Shown here piece after piece: positions 1 to 8,659 of a stretch of 64,000 nucleotides of DNA. The DNA comes from Alphaproteobacteria bacterium. GTDB taxonomy: Bacteria; Pseudomonadota; Alphaproteobacteria; Micavibrionales; Micavibrionaceae. Below the pieces are notes generated by a model. That model did not search any database. It worked only from the letters and a program-made list of their open reading frames with translations, and was not told the DNA's origin. How positions within the stretch are numbered: position 1 is the first letter of the stretch; each line of letters starts with the position of its first letter. The stretch lies in the NCBI GenBank assembly GCA_030750865.1, contig JASMHE010000008.1:372001-436000 (forward strand). Direction: 5' to 3'. The translations under genes and the position numbers were made by a program.

Positions 1-14
1 ATATCAAAACTCAT
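1..14 (-). CDS. nuoN: NADH-quinone oxidoreductase subunit N, first codons only (partial)
   Basis: Only the first codons are inside the window. On the minus strand an ATG overlaps the nuoM stop codon as ATGA and reads M-S-F-D before the edge. NuoN is the last subunit of the standard nuo order and normally follows nuoM directly. The identity is therefore inferred from position and the stop-start overlap, not from sequence similarity. Confidence 0.6.
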
Positions 15-1690
15 GATTCACCACCTTTTCCGGCAACATCTGATACAACATGCGCATCATCTTTCTTTTCTTGTTTCATCGTGTCATGTTTCATTGAAGC
101 ATTCGCATCTAAGTTAGCCGGTCTGTGTGGTTCCCCTGCCAGCATATCCGCATTGCGGTATCCTGACGCCGGCGCAATATCATTCTGTTCGCCAGCAACC
201 TGGGAGAGCTCAATCGATGTGTTGTACCGCTCCACAAGACGCGTGACCGTTGCTTCCGTTTTATCCAGCACCAAATTCGGCAATATACCCAGCAACAGGA
301 CAAGGACAATCAGCGGTGCAAAACACGCGATTTCTCGGCCATTCAAGTCTTTCATCTTGGCGGCTTCTTTGTTTGTGACTTTCCCGAATACGACATTTCT
401 GTATAACAACAGCATATAAGTCGCACCGAGGATCACGCCACTTGTAGCAAATGTTGCGATCACCGTATTAACCTTGAAGATACCCAGCAAGCTCAGAAAC
501 TCACCGACAAAACCGCTTGTACCCGGCAAACCGACAGATCCCAACATAAACAGCATAAAGACAACGGCATATTTCGGCATGTTTTTGACAATACCGCCAT
601 ATTGCGCAATCTCACGCGTGTGCAAACGGTCATACACGACACCGATAATCAAGAACAGCGCCCCGGAAATAATACCGTGGGAAATCATCTGGAAAATCGC
701 GCCCTGAATACCATAGACATTTGCCGTAAAAATCCCGAGTGTCACAAAGCCCATATGCGCGACAGAGGAATAGGCAATCATCTTCTTCATGTCCGTCTGG
801 ACCAGAGCCACAAGCGATGTATAGACAATCGCGACAATCGACAGCCAGAACACCAGATCAGAGAAATAAGCGGAGGCTTCAGGCAAAAGCGGTAAAGAAA
901 AGCGCAAGAAACCGTAACCGCCCATTTTCAACAACACGCCCGCCAGAATAACAGAGCCCGCTGTCGGGGCTTCAACGTGCGCATCCGGCAGCCATGTGTG
1001 GACAGGCCACATCGGCATTTTGACAGCAAAACTGGCAAAGAATGCCAGCCACAACCAGATTTGCGCAGAAAGCGGCAAATGCAAATTCATCAACTGCGTA
1101 ATATCGGACGACCCGACTGTAAAATACAAACTGAACATCGCAAGCAGCATCAATACAGAGCCCAGCAACGTATAAAGGAAGAACTTAAACGCGGAATACA
1201 CACGGCGCGGTCCGCCCCAGATACCGATAATCAGGAACATCGGGATCAAAACAGCTTCGAAGAAGACATAGAACAAGAAAATATCGAGCGCACAGAACGT
1301 GCCGATCATAAATGTTTCCAGCACCAAAAACGCAGCCAGATATTCTTTCACGCGCGTTTTGATAGATTTCCAACCGGCCAGAATACAAATCGGCATCAGC
1401 AGCGTTGAAAGCATAACAAAGAAAACAGAAATGCCGTCCACGCCCATGCGGTACGCAATATTCAAATCTGAAAACCATTCATATTTTTCAACAAACTGGA
1501 ATGAAGCCAGATCACCGTTGAACTTGCAGAACATGTAAACGGAAAGCCCGAATGTGAACAAAGACGTATAGAGCGCCGTATATTTCGCGTTACGCGCTGC
1601 TGTCTCTTCGTCACCACGAATGAGCAAAATGAAAAACGCCCCAACCAGAGGCAAAAACGTTATCAGTGATAATATAGGTATTTCAGTCAT
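11..1690 (-). CDS. nuoM: NADH-quinone oxidoreductase subunit M (complex I proton-pumping subunit)
   Basis: Antiporter-like membrane subunit of respiratory complex I, one of three Mrp-type proton channels in the inner-membrane arm. The protein has 559 residues, about 14 hydrophobic helices, and the family signature around [15 protein letters not shown], with the conserved lysine and glutamate residues of the pumping path nearby. The last 70 or so residues, after the final membrane helix, form a hydrophilic tail rich in N, D, K and H; most NuoM proteins stop near 500 residues. The gene lies 26 bases downstream of nuoL and overlaps the nuoN start by four bases (ATGA), so it belongs to one long nuo transcript. 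The family assignment is certain; the role of the tail is unknown. Confidence 0.97.
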   Translation of the reverse strand: MTEIPILSLITFLPLVGAFFILLIRGDEETAARNAKYTALYTSLFTFGLSVYMFCKFNGDLASFQFVEKYEWFSDLNIAYRMGVDGISVFFVMLSTLLMPICILAGWKSIKTRVKEYLAAFLVLETFMIGTFCALDIFLFYVFFEAVLIPMFLIIGIWGGPRRVYSAFKFFLYTLLGSVLMLLAMFSLYFTVGSSDITQLMNLHLPLSAQIWLWLAFFASFAVKMPMWPVHTWLPDAHVEAPTAGSVILAGVLLKMGGYGFLRFSLPLLPEASAYFSDLVFWLSIVAIVYTSLVALVQTDMKKMIAYSSVAHMGFVTLGIFTANVYGIQGAIFQMISHGIISGALFLIIGVVYDRLHTREIAQYGGIVKNMPKYAVVFMLFMLGSVGLPGTSGFVGEFLSLLGIFKVNTVIATFATSGVILGATYMLLLYRNVVFGKVTNKEAAKMKDLNGREIACFAPLIVLVLLLGILPNLVLDKTEATVTRLVERYNTSIELSQVAGEQNDIAPASGYRNADMLAGEPHRPANLDANASMKHDTMKQEKKDDAHVVSDVAGKGGES

Positions 1691-1716
1691 TTACACTATT
1701 CTTTTAATCAAAAGTT

Positions 1717-3873
1717 TCAAAATAATTCAGGTCGAATAAGAACAAACCATGACAGGATCGCCACCGCAGCCACAATCATGATAAAGGCATAATGGAACAA
1801 GAACCCGCTTTGTGCACGGCTTAAAACCGCCGCAACACGCAGAGAGAGTTTGGACAGGCCATCCGGCCCCAGACCATCAACCAGCTTCTTGTCCATAATG
1901 CTGAAGATCTTACCGAATACAAACGCAGAGCGCGTAAAGAGCGCATTGTAAATCTCGTCGAAGTACCACTTGTTAAAGAAGAGCAGATACAACGGACGGA
2001 AAACCGTCGTAAAGAATTTCGCAAGTCCAGAAGACCACATATAAACAATATACGCGAACAGGATACCGACACCACCAACAACAATCGGTAACTTCTTCAC
2101 CCAAAGCGGAACGCTATGTGCCGCTTCGACCGTATCGTTCTCGGGCAGTACAACCAAGCTATCCGCCCAGAATTGCGGTCCGGCATGCGCGTCGCCGTGA
2201 GAAGCGGCATGACCATCGTCTGCGGCCACGTCATCATGGTGGGCATCCTCATCCTGTGTATGCGCATCATCGTGATCCGCATTGTGAGCATCATCATGCG
2301 ATGCGCTTTCCGCGCCGTGAAGTGATTTTTCCATTTCTTTCAATGACACATCCGCATGTGTCTCTGTATCACCTGCATGCGTGGCAACTGCCGAGCCGTG
2401 ATGCGCTGAACCAACAAAACCGTCATACAGCAACTTACCGGAGAAGAGTGCGCCAAAGGCCAGAACAAATAACGGCACAAGCATCACAGCAGGTGATTCA
2501 TGAATATGTGCCATCACTTTTTCTTCCGCACGCGGTTTGCCGTGGAATGTCATGATAATCAAACGCCATGAATAAAACGCTGTCATGAAAGCGGCTGCAA
2601 TACCCAGCCAAAAAGCCATAGACCCGAACCATGACCCATCAGCCCATGCGGATTCCAGAATAATATCTTTGGAATAATATCCGGCAAAGAACGGCACACC
2701 GGCAAGCGCCAATGACCCGATCCACATCAACACATAGGTTGTCGGGATTTTCTTCCAGATACCGCCCATATTGCGCATATCCTGTTCATCGGACATGGCA
2801 TGAATAACAGACCCTGCCCCGAGGAACAAAAGCGCCTTGAAAAAAGCGTGTGTGACAAGGTGGAACATCGCCGCACCGTAAGCCGACACGCCAAGCGCAA
2901 AGAACATATAGCCAAGCTGGCTCATTGTTGAATAGGCAATAACGCGCTTGATATCAAATTGTGTCATGCCGATTGTCGCGGCCACAAAAGCCGTGATACC
3001 GCCGAAGATACAAACCGTTTGCAGTGCAATCGGCGCATATTCATAAAGCGGTGAAAAACGTGCCACAAGAAAGACACCGGCCGTGACCATCGTCGCCGCG
3101 TGGATCAATGCCGAAACAGGTGTCGGCCCTTCCATCGCATCCGGCAACCAGACATGCAGACCAAGCTGCGCTGATTTACCGACAGCGCCCATAAACAATA
3201 AAAGACCGATTACGGTCAGCGCGTGGTATGACCCGCCCCAAAACTCAAATGACACATCCGCCATATCAGCGGCATGAGCAAAAATTGTTTCAAATTCAAT
3301 GGAGCCGAAAACCACAAATGTCGCCATAATGCCAAGCGCCAGACCAAAATCGCCGACACGGTTGACAATAAAGGCTTTCATAGAGGCCGCATTCGCGCTG
3401 TCTTTATGGTTCCAGAACCCGATCAATAAATAAGACGCAAGGCCGACCCCTTCCCAGCCGAAGAAAAGCTGCAACAGATTGTCTGCGGTGACCAGCATCA
3501 ACATCGCAAATGTAAACAGGCTGAGATATGCCATAAAACGTGATTTGCACGCATCATGCGACATATACCCGATTGAATAGACATGCACACAGGACGATAC
3601 AACCGTGATAACGCACATCATAATCACGGAAAGCTGATCAAACCGTAAGGCCCAGTTCACGGTAAACTCACCGACCGTGATCCATGACACCAGATCGACA
3701 ATGCGTGTGTGCCCATCCAGCACAACATCAAAAAACATACTGCATGAAATAACGGCCGCCGCGATCACACAAAGACATGTGATAAACTGGCTACCTTTGT
3801 CTGTCAGGCCTTTTCCGAAAAGACCAGCCAGCAAAAACCCAAACAGAGGTGCGAATATAGCAATAACTTCCAT
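1717..3873 (-). CDS. nuoL: NADH-quinone oxidoreductase subunit L with His/Asp-rich insertion
   Basis: The most distal Mrp-antiporter-like subunit of complex I, which carries the long lateral helix along the membrane arm. At 718 residues it is long for the family (usually 610-660). The core is well conserved, including the helix with H-V-W-L-P-D-A-M-E-G-P-T-P-V-S-A-L-I-H-A-A-T and the K-R-V-I-A-Y-S-T-M-S-Q region. Between about residues 488 and 565, before the C-terminal lateral-helix part, lies a low-complexity insert with about 14 histidines and many Asp, Ala and Glu. It sits between predicted membrane helices. The gene is 14 bases downstream of nuoK. The function of the insert is not known; metal or proton binding is only a suggestion. 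Confidence 0.97.
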   Translation of the reverse strand: MEVIAIFAPLFGFLLAGLFGKGLTDKGSQFITCLCVIAAAVISCSMFFDVVLDGHTRIVDLVSWITVGEFTVNWALRFDQLSVIMMCVITVVSSCVHVYSIGYMSHDACKSRFMAYLSLFTFAMLMLVTADNLLQLFFGWEGVGLASYLLIGFWNHKDSANAASMKAFIVNRVGDFGLALGIMATFVVFGSIEFETIFAHAADMADVSFEFWGGSYHALTVIGLLLFMGAVGKSAQLGLHVWLPDAMEGPTPVSALIHAATMVTAGVFLVARFSPLYEYAPIALQTVCIFGGITAFVAATIGMTQFDIKRVIAYSTMSQLGYMFFALGVSAYGAAMFHLVTHAFFKALLFLGAGSVIHAMSDEQDMRNMGGIWKKIPTTYVLMWIGSLALAGVPFFAGYYSKDIILESAWADGSWFGSMAFWLGIAAAFMTAFYSWRLIIMTFHGKPRAEEKVMAHIHESPAVMLVPLFVLAFGALFSGKLLYDGFVGSAHHGSAVATHAGDTETHADVSLKEMEKSLHGAESASHDDAHNADHDDAHTQDEDAHHDDVAADDGHAASHGDAHAGPQFWADSLVVLPENDTVEAAHSVPLWVKKLPIVVGGVGILFAYIVYMWSSGLAKFFTTVFRPLYLLFFNKWYFDEIYNALFTRSAFVFGKIFSIMDKKLVDGLGPDGLSKLSLRVAAVLSRAQSGFLFHYAFIMIVAAVAILSWFVLIRPELF

Positions 3874-3887
3874 GACAACAACCCAGA

Positions 3888-4199
3888 CTACCCTTTCAGA
3901 TCCGCTATATCTTCAACCGCGATCGTGCCTTTGTTACGGAAGAAAACAACCAAGATCGCAAGACCGATCGCCGCTTCAGCCGCCGCAACGGTCAAAACAA
4001 ACATGGCGAAAACCTGTCCGGTCAAATCCCCCATAAAGGCGGAAAATGCGACAAAATTAATATTCACGGCCAGCAGCATCAATTCGATCGACATCAAAAT
4101 CACAATCATGTTTTTCCGGTTCAAAAAGATACCGAAAATCCCCAATGTGAAAAGGATTGCCGCAAGCGTCAGATAATGTTCAAGACCAATAATCATCAT
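3888..4199 (-). CDS. nuoK: NADH-quinone oxidoreductase subunit K
   Basis: Small three-helix membrane subunit of complex I (ND4L homologue), 103 residues, the normal family length. The second helix carries the conserved glutamate in the stretch [13 protein letters not shown], which forms part of the proton path, and a second acidic residue follows in the [12 protein letters not shown] helix. The gene lies 21 bases downstream of nuoJ and 14 bases upstream of nuoL in the nuo operon. Two adjacent ATG codons open the frame; either could be the start. Confidence 0.97.
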   Translation of the reverse strand: MMIIGLEHYLTLAAILFTLGIFGIFLNRKNMIVILMSIELMLLAVNINFVAFSAFMGDLTGQVFAMFVLTVAAAEAAIGLAILVVFFRNKGTIAVEDIADLKG

Positions 4200-4220
4200 A
4201 TCTTCCTATCAATTTTCGCC

Positions 4221-4838
4221 CTATAAAGCCGTGCCCGACGTTACTTTTTTAATTTCCATTGCATCAGACGGCTTTCTTGCAAACTGTTCTGCCACTTTTT
4301 GTGATCGGACACCGGCGCGTTTGCGTAATGTCAGCACAATCGCGCCCATCATTGCCACAAGCAAGATAAGACCCGCCAGCTGGAACGCCACAATATAATC
4401 CGTGTAAATCAAACGGCCCAGAGCCTCGGCATTTGTGACGGAATCGCCGATGGCGATTTCATTCACAATATTATCCTGAATGGTTGGCGCAAACGTCCAT
4501 GCGCCGAAAATCGTAATCAGTTCAAACAGCAGCACGCCGCCAATAACAGCGCCCAGCGGCAAATACTGCATGGCCCCTTTGCGCAGACTGGTAAAATCAA
4601 CATCCAGCATCATCACAACAAACAGGAACAGCACCGCAACCGCGCCGACATAAACAATCACGAGAATAAACGCGATAAATTCAGCCCCCAGCAAGACCAT
4701 CAGGCCCGCGGCATTAAAGAAACCCAAAATCAGGAAAAGAACGGAGTGTACAGGATTGCGCGCCGAAATAACCATGACGGAACTTACGACCAGAACTGCT
4801 GCAAACAGATAAAAAGACAGGGCCAATATCATTATCAC
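4221..4838 (-). CDS. nuoJ: NADH-quinone oxidoreductase subunit J
   Basis: Membrane subunit of complex I (ND6 homologue), 205 residues with five predicted membrane helices. The hallmark stretch V-I-V-Y-V-G-A-V-A-V-L-F-L-F-V-V-M-M-L, containing the pi-bulge helix, is present about one third into the protein. A GGAG ribosome-binding site lies five bases before the ATG. The 135 bases between nuoI and this gene are longer than other gaps in the operon and contain a short hairpin (AGGCT/AGCCT) just before the ribosome-binding site; no open frame is seen there. The assignment is secure from both sequence and position. Confidence 0.97.
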   Translation of the reverse strand: MIMILALSFYLFAAVLVVSSVMVISARNPVHSVLFLILGFFNAAGLMVLLGAEFIAFILVIVYVGAVAVLFLFVVMMLDVDFTSLRKGAMQYLPLGAVIGGVLLFELITIFGAWTFAPTIQDNIVNEIAIGDSVTNAEALGRLIYTDYIVAFQLAGLILLVAMMGAIVLTLRKRAGVRSQKVAEQFARKPSDAMEIKKVTSGTAL

Positions 4839-4973
4839 TCCAATAGGCTAGAAAAGCCTCTCCTTCGATTCGTACTGCATACGCAATAGTTGTTACTTTT
4901 TAGTATGTTAGGGCCCTGACTGCAAGGCCGCATTCTTAAAAAAAATCCTTATCCAGAACCTATCAGGCCATTC

Positions 4974-5459
4974 CTAGCGGTACGGCGCTTCAACAGCCAG
5001 ATTGGCGGCAATTTGCGCCTCCCAGCGATCTCCGTTTTCAAGCAGTTTTTCTTTATTGTAGTAAAGCTCTTCGCGAGTCTCTGCAGCGAATTCAAAATTC
5101 GGTCCTTCAACAATCGCATCAACAGGACAAGCTTCCTGACACAGACCGCAATAAATGCATTTTGTCATATCGATATCATAGCGCGATGTGCGGCGGCTGC
5201 CGTCATCACGCGGCTCGGCTTCGATCGTAATGGCAAGCGCGGGGCAAATCGCTTCGCATAATTTACAGGCGATGCAGCGCTCTTCACCGTTCGGATAACG
5301 GCGCAAAGCGTGTTCGCCGCGAAAACGCGGACTGATCGGACCTTTTTCGTACGGATAGTTGATCGTAACTTTCGGCTTAAACATATATTTAAGCGTCAGC
5401 CCCATCCCTTTTACGATTTCAGCGAGAAGAAAACTTCTGGCAATTTGGTCAAACAACAT
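4974..5459 (-). CDS. nuoI: NADH-quinone oxidoreductase subunit I (two 4Fe-4S clusters)
   Basis: Peripheral-arm complex I subunit that carries clusters N6a and N6b and passes electrons towards NuoB and quinone. The 161-residue protein has two ferredoxin-type motifs: Cys62, Cys65, Cys68 and Cys72 followed by Pro, and Cys101, Cys104, Cys107 and Cys111 followed by Pro. Length and motif spacing match the alphaproteobacterial and mitochondrial (TYKY/NDUFS8) form. It is separated from nuoH, its usual neighbour, by the inserted sulfotransferase gene, whose stop lies 67 bases upstream of this start. It remains in the same orientation and is presumably co-transcribed. Confidence 0.97.
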   Translation of the reverse strand: MLFDQIARSFLLAEIVKGMGLTLKYMFKPKVTINYPYEKGPISPRFRGEHALRRYPNGEERCIACKLCEAICPALAITIEAEPRDDGSRRTSRYDIDMTKCIYCGLCQEACPVDAIVEGPNFEFAAETREELYYNKEKLLENGDRWEAQIAANLAVEAPYR

Positions 5460-5526
5460 TTTTATATCCTTTTTTTCAAATGCATAACGACTATAACAAA
5501 CCCTGCCTCAAACTCAATCCGCAAAC

Positions 5527-6279
5527 TCAGCCGGATTGCGTAAAATATGCAGGTTCTATAAACTCTTTCACAGCGCTTTCATTATACGTCAGCCCTGCCC
5601 ATTCTATAACATCTTTTAACGTGTCCGTGTCTCCGGCGACGATATCATCACTGCTGATGTTCCGCACACGGTCTGCAGGCAATTGTCTTTCAATCGAATC
5701 CAGACGCATCATATATCCGTCAATCACGCGGGACAAAATATCCGCCGTGAACGGTTCTGCCTTCGGCTTTAACGTCAGCACATTCACGCGCTGCATCGAT
5801 TTCAAGATCGATGCTTTGTCGCGGCGCGCAATAATCCACTTGGCATTCGGATAAATCCGGTCGAAATACCGCCAGAAGAATGGAATTTTCGGATTCTTCA
5901 TCACCCACGGGCCGCCCTGATACCCTTCCGCGAGCATCAATGTTTCCAGAATGTGATGCAACCGATCCGCATCACGCATATCAATCAGGCTTTCCGGCGG
6001 CAAATCGTCACTGTCATTATAGCCGGATATCTGCAGCATCAGGTGCAAAACGCTTTTCAGACCTTCATGTTCGAAATAGCCTTTCGGATTGAAATCATTA
6101 CCGGGCATTGTGCGTCCTGTCCACGCACCGCATGCCGCGCATAAACCGGTCATCATAGATGTCCCGCCGCGATAGGTGCCTGCAATAATAATCGGCGAAT
6201 CCATATGCGGATTTTGCCATGACCGTTCAATCACACGGTCATCCGATAATGCTTTTTCTAAAAGGGCATAATCCGTCAT
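5527..6279 (-). CDS. Sulfotransferase-family protein inserted in the nuo operon
   Basis: The 250-residue protein resembles P-loop sulfotransferases, which move a sulfuryl group from PAPS to a hydroxyl or amino group. The 5'-phosphosulfate-binding loop is seen near residues 29-45 (P-I-I-I-A-G-T-Y-R-G-G-T-S-M-M-T). A second matching part is the W-V-M-K-N-P-K region about 90 residues later, followed by W-I-I-A-R-R-D-K, which resembles the 3'-phosphate-binding part of the family. The ATG was chosen because AGGA lies seven bases upstream; an in-frame GTG six codons earlier has no well-spaced site. The gene sits 30 bases after the nuoH stop and before nuoI. The acceptor is unknown, and no complex I role is known for this family. 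Confidence 0.75.
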   Translation of the reverse strand: MTDYALLEKALSDDRVIERSWQNPHMDSPIIIAGTYRGGTSMMTGLCAACGAWTGRTMPGNDFNPKGYFEHEGLKSVLHLMLQISGYNDSDDLPPESLIDMRDADRLHHILETLMLAEGYQGGPWVMKNPKIPFFWRYFDRIYPNAKWIIARRDKASILKSMQRVNVLTLKPKAEPFTADILSRVIDGYMMRLDSIERQLPADRVRNISSDDIVAGDTDTLKDVIEWAGLTYNESAVKEFIEPAYFTQSG

Positions 6280-6309
6280 ATTATTGTCCTGCGACACCTT
6301 ATCGTTTGT

Positions 6310-7320
6310 TTATTGCGGCAATGTATCTGTGAAAACCAACACACCGGACACAACCAGAACCCACAGCAAACTGAACGGCAAGAAGACTTTCCAGCCAAGA
6401 CGCATCAACTGGTCATAGCGGTAGCGCGGGAATGTCGCACGCGTCCATAAATAAAAGAACAAAACACCCGCCGTTTTCAGGCCGAACCAGATAAACCCCG
6501 GCACGAAGGCTAACGCCTCGATATTAAACGGAGGTAACCAGCCACCGAGGAACAACAACGTTGTCATTGCACTCATCAAAATCATGTTGGCATATTCACC
6601 GAGGAAAAACAGCGCGAACGCCATTGCCGAATATTCCACCATGAAACCGCCAGACAGTTCGGATTCCCCTTCGGGCAAGTCAAACGGTGATCTGTTGGTT
6701 TCCGCCAGAATAGACACAAGGAACACAACCAGCATCGGCAACAGCATAATCTGCATCCACGCAGGACGCTGCGCTTCGACAATTTCGGTCAGGTTCAACG
6801 ATCCAACGCACAGCAGAACGCAGACAATCACAAGCCCCATCGACACTTCGTAAGACACCATCTGTGAAGCAGAACGCAGGCCGCCCAAAAACGCATAGCG
6901 CGAGTTCGATGCCCAGCCGGCCATAATCACACCGTAAACGCCCATCGAAGACACGGCAAACAGATAAAGAATACCGACATTAATATCGGCCAGAACCCAG
7001 CCGGGACTGACGGGAATAACCGCCCATGCAATCAGGGCAAGCATGAATGTCAGCATCGGCGCGAGCAAAAAGACAACGCGGTGTGCCTGCGAGGGAATGA
7101 TCATTTCCTTCGACAGTAATTTTACGCCATCGGCAATCGGCTGCAGCAAGCCCAGCGGGCCAACGGTCATCGGCCCCTGTCGACGCTGCATTGCGCCCAA
7201 AACTTTCCGTTCGGCATAGGTCAAATAGGCCACAAAAAACAGCACCAGTCCCAGAATAACACCAATCTGTGCCAGCATAACTGCCAGGGGCCACCCATAT
7301 GTTGTCCATAATTCCATCAT
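6310..7320 (-). CDS. nuoH: NADH-quinone oxidoreductase subunit H
   Basis: Membrane subunit of complex I (ND1 homologue) at the junction with the peripheral arm, lining the quinone chamber. It has about eight helices with the conserved loops [15 protein letters not shown] and [19 protein letters not shown], including the acidic residues of the E-channel. The open frame extends seven codons further upstream, but AGGAG lies nine bases before this internal ATG and inside the last codons of the upstream glycoside hydrolase gene. I therefore take a 336-residue start five bases after that gene's stop. The arrangement suggests translational coupling to the inserted hydrolase gene. Confidence 0.95.
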   Translation of the reverse strand: MMELWTTYGWPLAVMLAQIGVILGLVLFFVAYLTYAERKVLGAMQRRQGPMTVGPLGLLQPIADGVKLLSKEMIIPSQAHRVVFLLAPMLTFMLALIAWAVIPVSPGWVLADINVGILYLFAVSSMGVYGVIMAGWASNSRYAFLGGLRSASQMVSYEVSMGLVIVCVLLCVGSLNLTEIVEAQRPAWMQIMLLPMLVVFLVSILAETNRSPFDLPEGESELSGGFMVEYSAMAFALFFLGEYANMILMSAMTTLLFLGGWLPPFNIEALAFVPGFIWFGLKTAGVLFFYLWTRATFPRYRYDQLMRLGWKVFLPFSLLWVLVVSGVLVFTDTLPQ

Positions 7321-7324
7321 CTCT

Positions 7325-8659
7325 TTATGCTCCTGCAACATCTAATTCCGAATTGATTTCATCAACAAATCCCAATTCATCCGCCAGTGGCTTCAACCAG
7401 TAAAGCCACATTGCCGCGGTCCATGAAAACGAGTCTCCGCCAAGCCCTTCTCCGGTCTGCGGATTATAATATTCTGCGAACAGACTTTGTTTCACCAGTT
7501 CATACGTATCGGCTGCGACCTCTTTTGCCATCTTGTTCTGTCCGGCTGTCACCAATCCCTCATAAATCAGGAAGTTGACAATCGCCCACACAGGACCACG
7601 CCAGTAACGTCTGGGATCAAAACGCGGACTATACGGATCAAAACTCACAACATGTTTGCCGGTTTCCTCTTTCCAACGCCGCAATTTCTCTAGCAGAATT
7701 TCCGTGCGTTCAGGCGAAACCCACCCTGTTAACAATGCAGTAAATCCACCGGAGCTGTTAGACTTGATCCGTTGGCCGTTCATGACATCAATGCAATGAT
7801 AAAGACCGTCTTCTTCATCCCAGAAACGCTCCATCGCTTCTTTTGACGAGACAAGCCATTCTTTGATCGTCATAATTTCAGATTCATATGTATCCGGCGC
7901 CAATGTTTCCATCAGCCACAACAGATCTTGATCCGCACGGGCCAGAATAAAATTCACAGTCGTATCGCCGACTTTAAACGGCGATGCCAGATAATGCCCG
8001 GGGGCATCATGTTTATGTTCGCGTAAAATCTGCACCAAAGACATATAGCGGTCGTAATCTTCTTTACGTGGACGCTGTTCGGCCGCAACATGTTTTAAAT
8101 CCTTGCGTTCATAGTGCAGCAAGTTCGTAATCGGCACGCGGCCAAGTGCATCATCCCAATCCGCACTATTGTCACGGCCTGATTCCCAGGGATGCAGAAT
8201 GGACACCACGCCCGTATGCATCGGATCACGCACGTCATGATACCATTTATGATACGCAAATAAGCGCGGCAACAATTTCAAGACCTTCTCTTTTGCGGCC
8301 TCTTTGTCCGATGACATTTCATACATGCGGCGTACACAAAAAGACGCGATCGGCGGCTGTGAAAGACCAGATGTCGGAATGCCCGTTGCGGATACAACCT
8401 GATAAACGTCAGGCCCGGGGCTATAATTATCCGACTCGCGGTGAAAGATAATGTGCGGAACCATCCCGTTGGACCACTGCCCCTGAAACAGAAGGTCAAG
8501 TTCTTCCCAAGCACGCTTTTCATCATAGGTCATAAAGCCGAGCGCAACAAAACAGGAATCCCAGTTCCACTGAAACGGATAAAGCTTAGGGCGTGGTATC
8601 GTGTACCCGCCCCGATCGTTCATCTTCAGAACGCGATATGCTTCCTCCGTAATGGACAT
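7325..8659 (-). CDS. GH63-type glycoside hydrolase (mannosyl/glucosylglycerate hydrolase-like)
   Basis: This 444-residue protein is probably a cytoplasmic (alpha/alpha)6-barrel glycosidase; no signal peptide is seen. Recognisable family parts are [11 protein letters not shown] near residues 27-36, the [14 protein letters not shown] segment at 156-169 (general-acid region), Y-W-R-G-P-V-W near 352, and [12 protein letters not shown] with Glu396 in the expected catalytic-base position. These match bacterial GH63 enzymes that hydrolyse mannosylglycerate or glucosylglycerate; the true substrate cannot be told from sequence alone. Its ATG overlaps the nuoG stop by one base (TAATG), and nuoH starts five bases after its stop, so it is tightly embedded in the nuo operon. 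A compatible-solute or storage-sugar role is inferred. Confidence 0.78.
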   Translation of the reverse strand: MSITEEAYRVLKMNDRGGYTIPRPKLYPFQWNWDSCFVALGFMTYDEKRAWEELDLLFQGQWSNGMVPHIIFHRESDNYSPGPDVYQVVSATGIPTSGLSQPPIASFCVRRMYEMSSDKEAAKEKVLKLLPRLFAYHKWYHDVRDPMHTGVVSILHPWESGRDNSADWDDALGRVPITNLLHYERKDLKHVAAEQRPRKEDYDRYMSLVQILREHKHDAPGHYLASPFKVGDTTVNFILARADQDLLWLMETLAPDTYESEIMTIKEWLVSSKEAMERFWDEEDGLYHCIDVMNGQRIKSNSSGGFTALLTGWVSPERTEILLEKLRRWKEETGKHVVSFDPYSPRFDPRRYWRGPVWAIVNFLIYEGLVTAGQNKMAKEVAADTYELVKQSLFAEYYNPQTGEGLGGDSFSWTAAMWLYWLKPLADELGFVDEINSELDVAGA

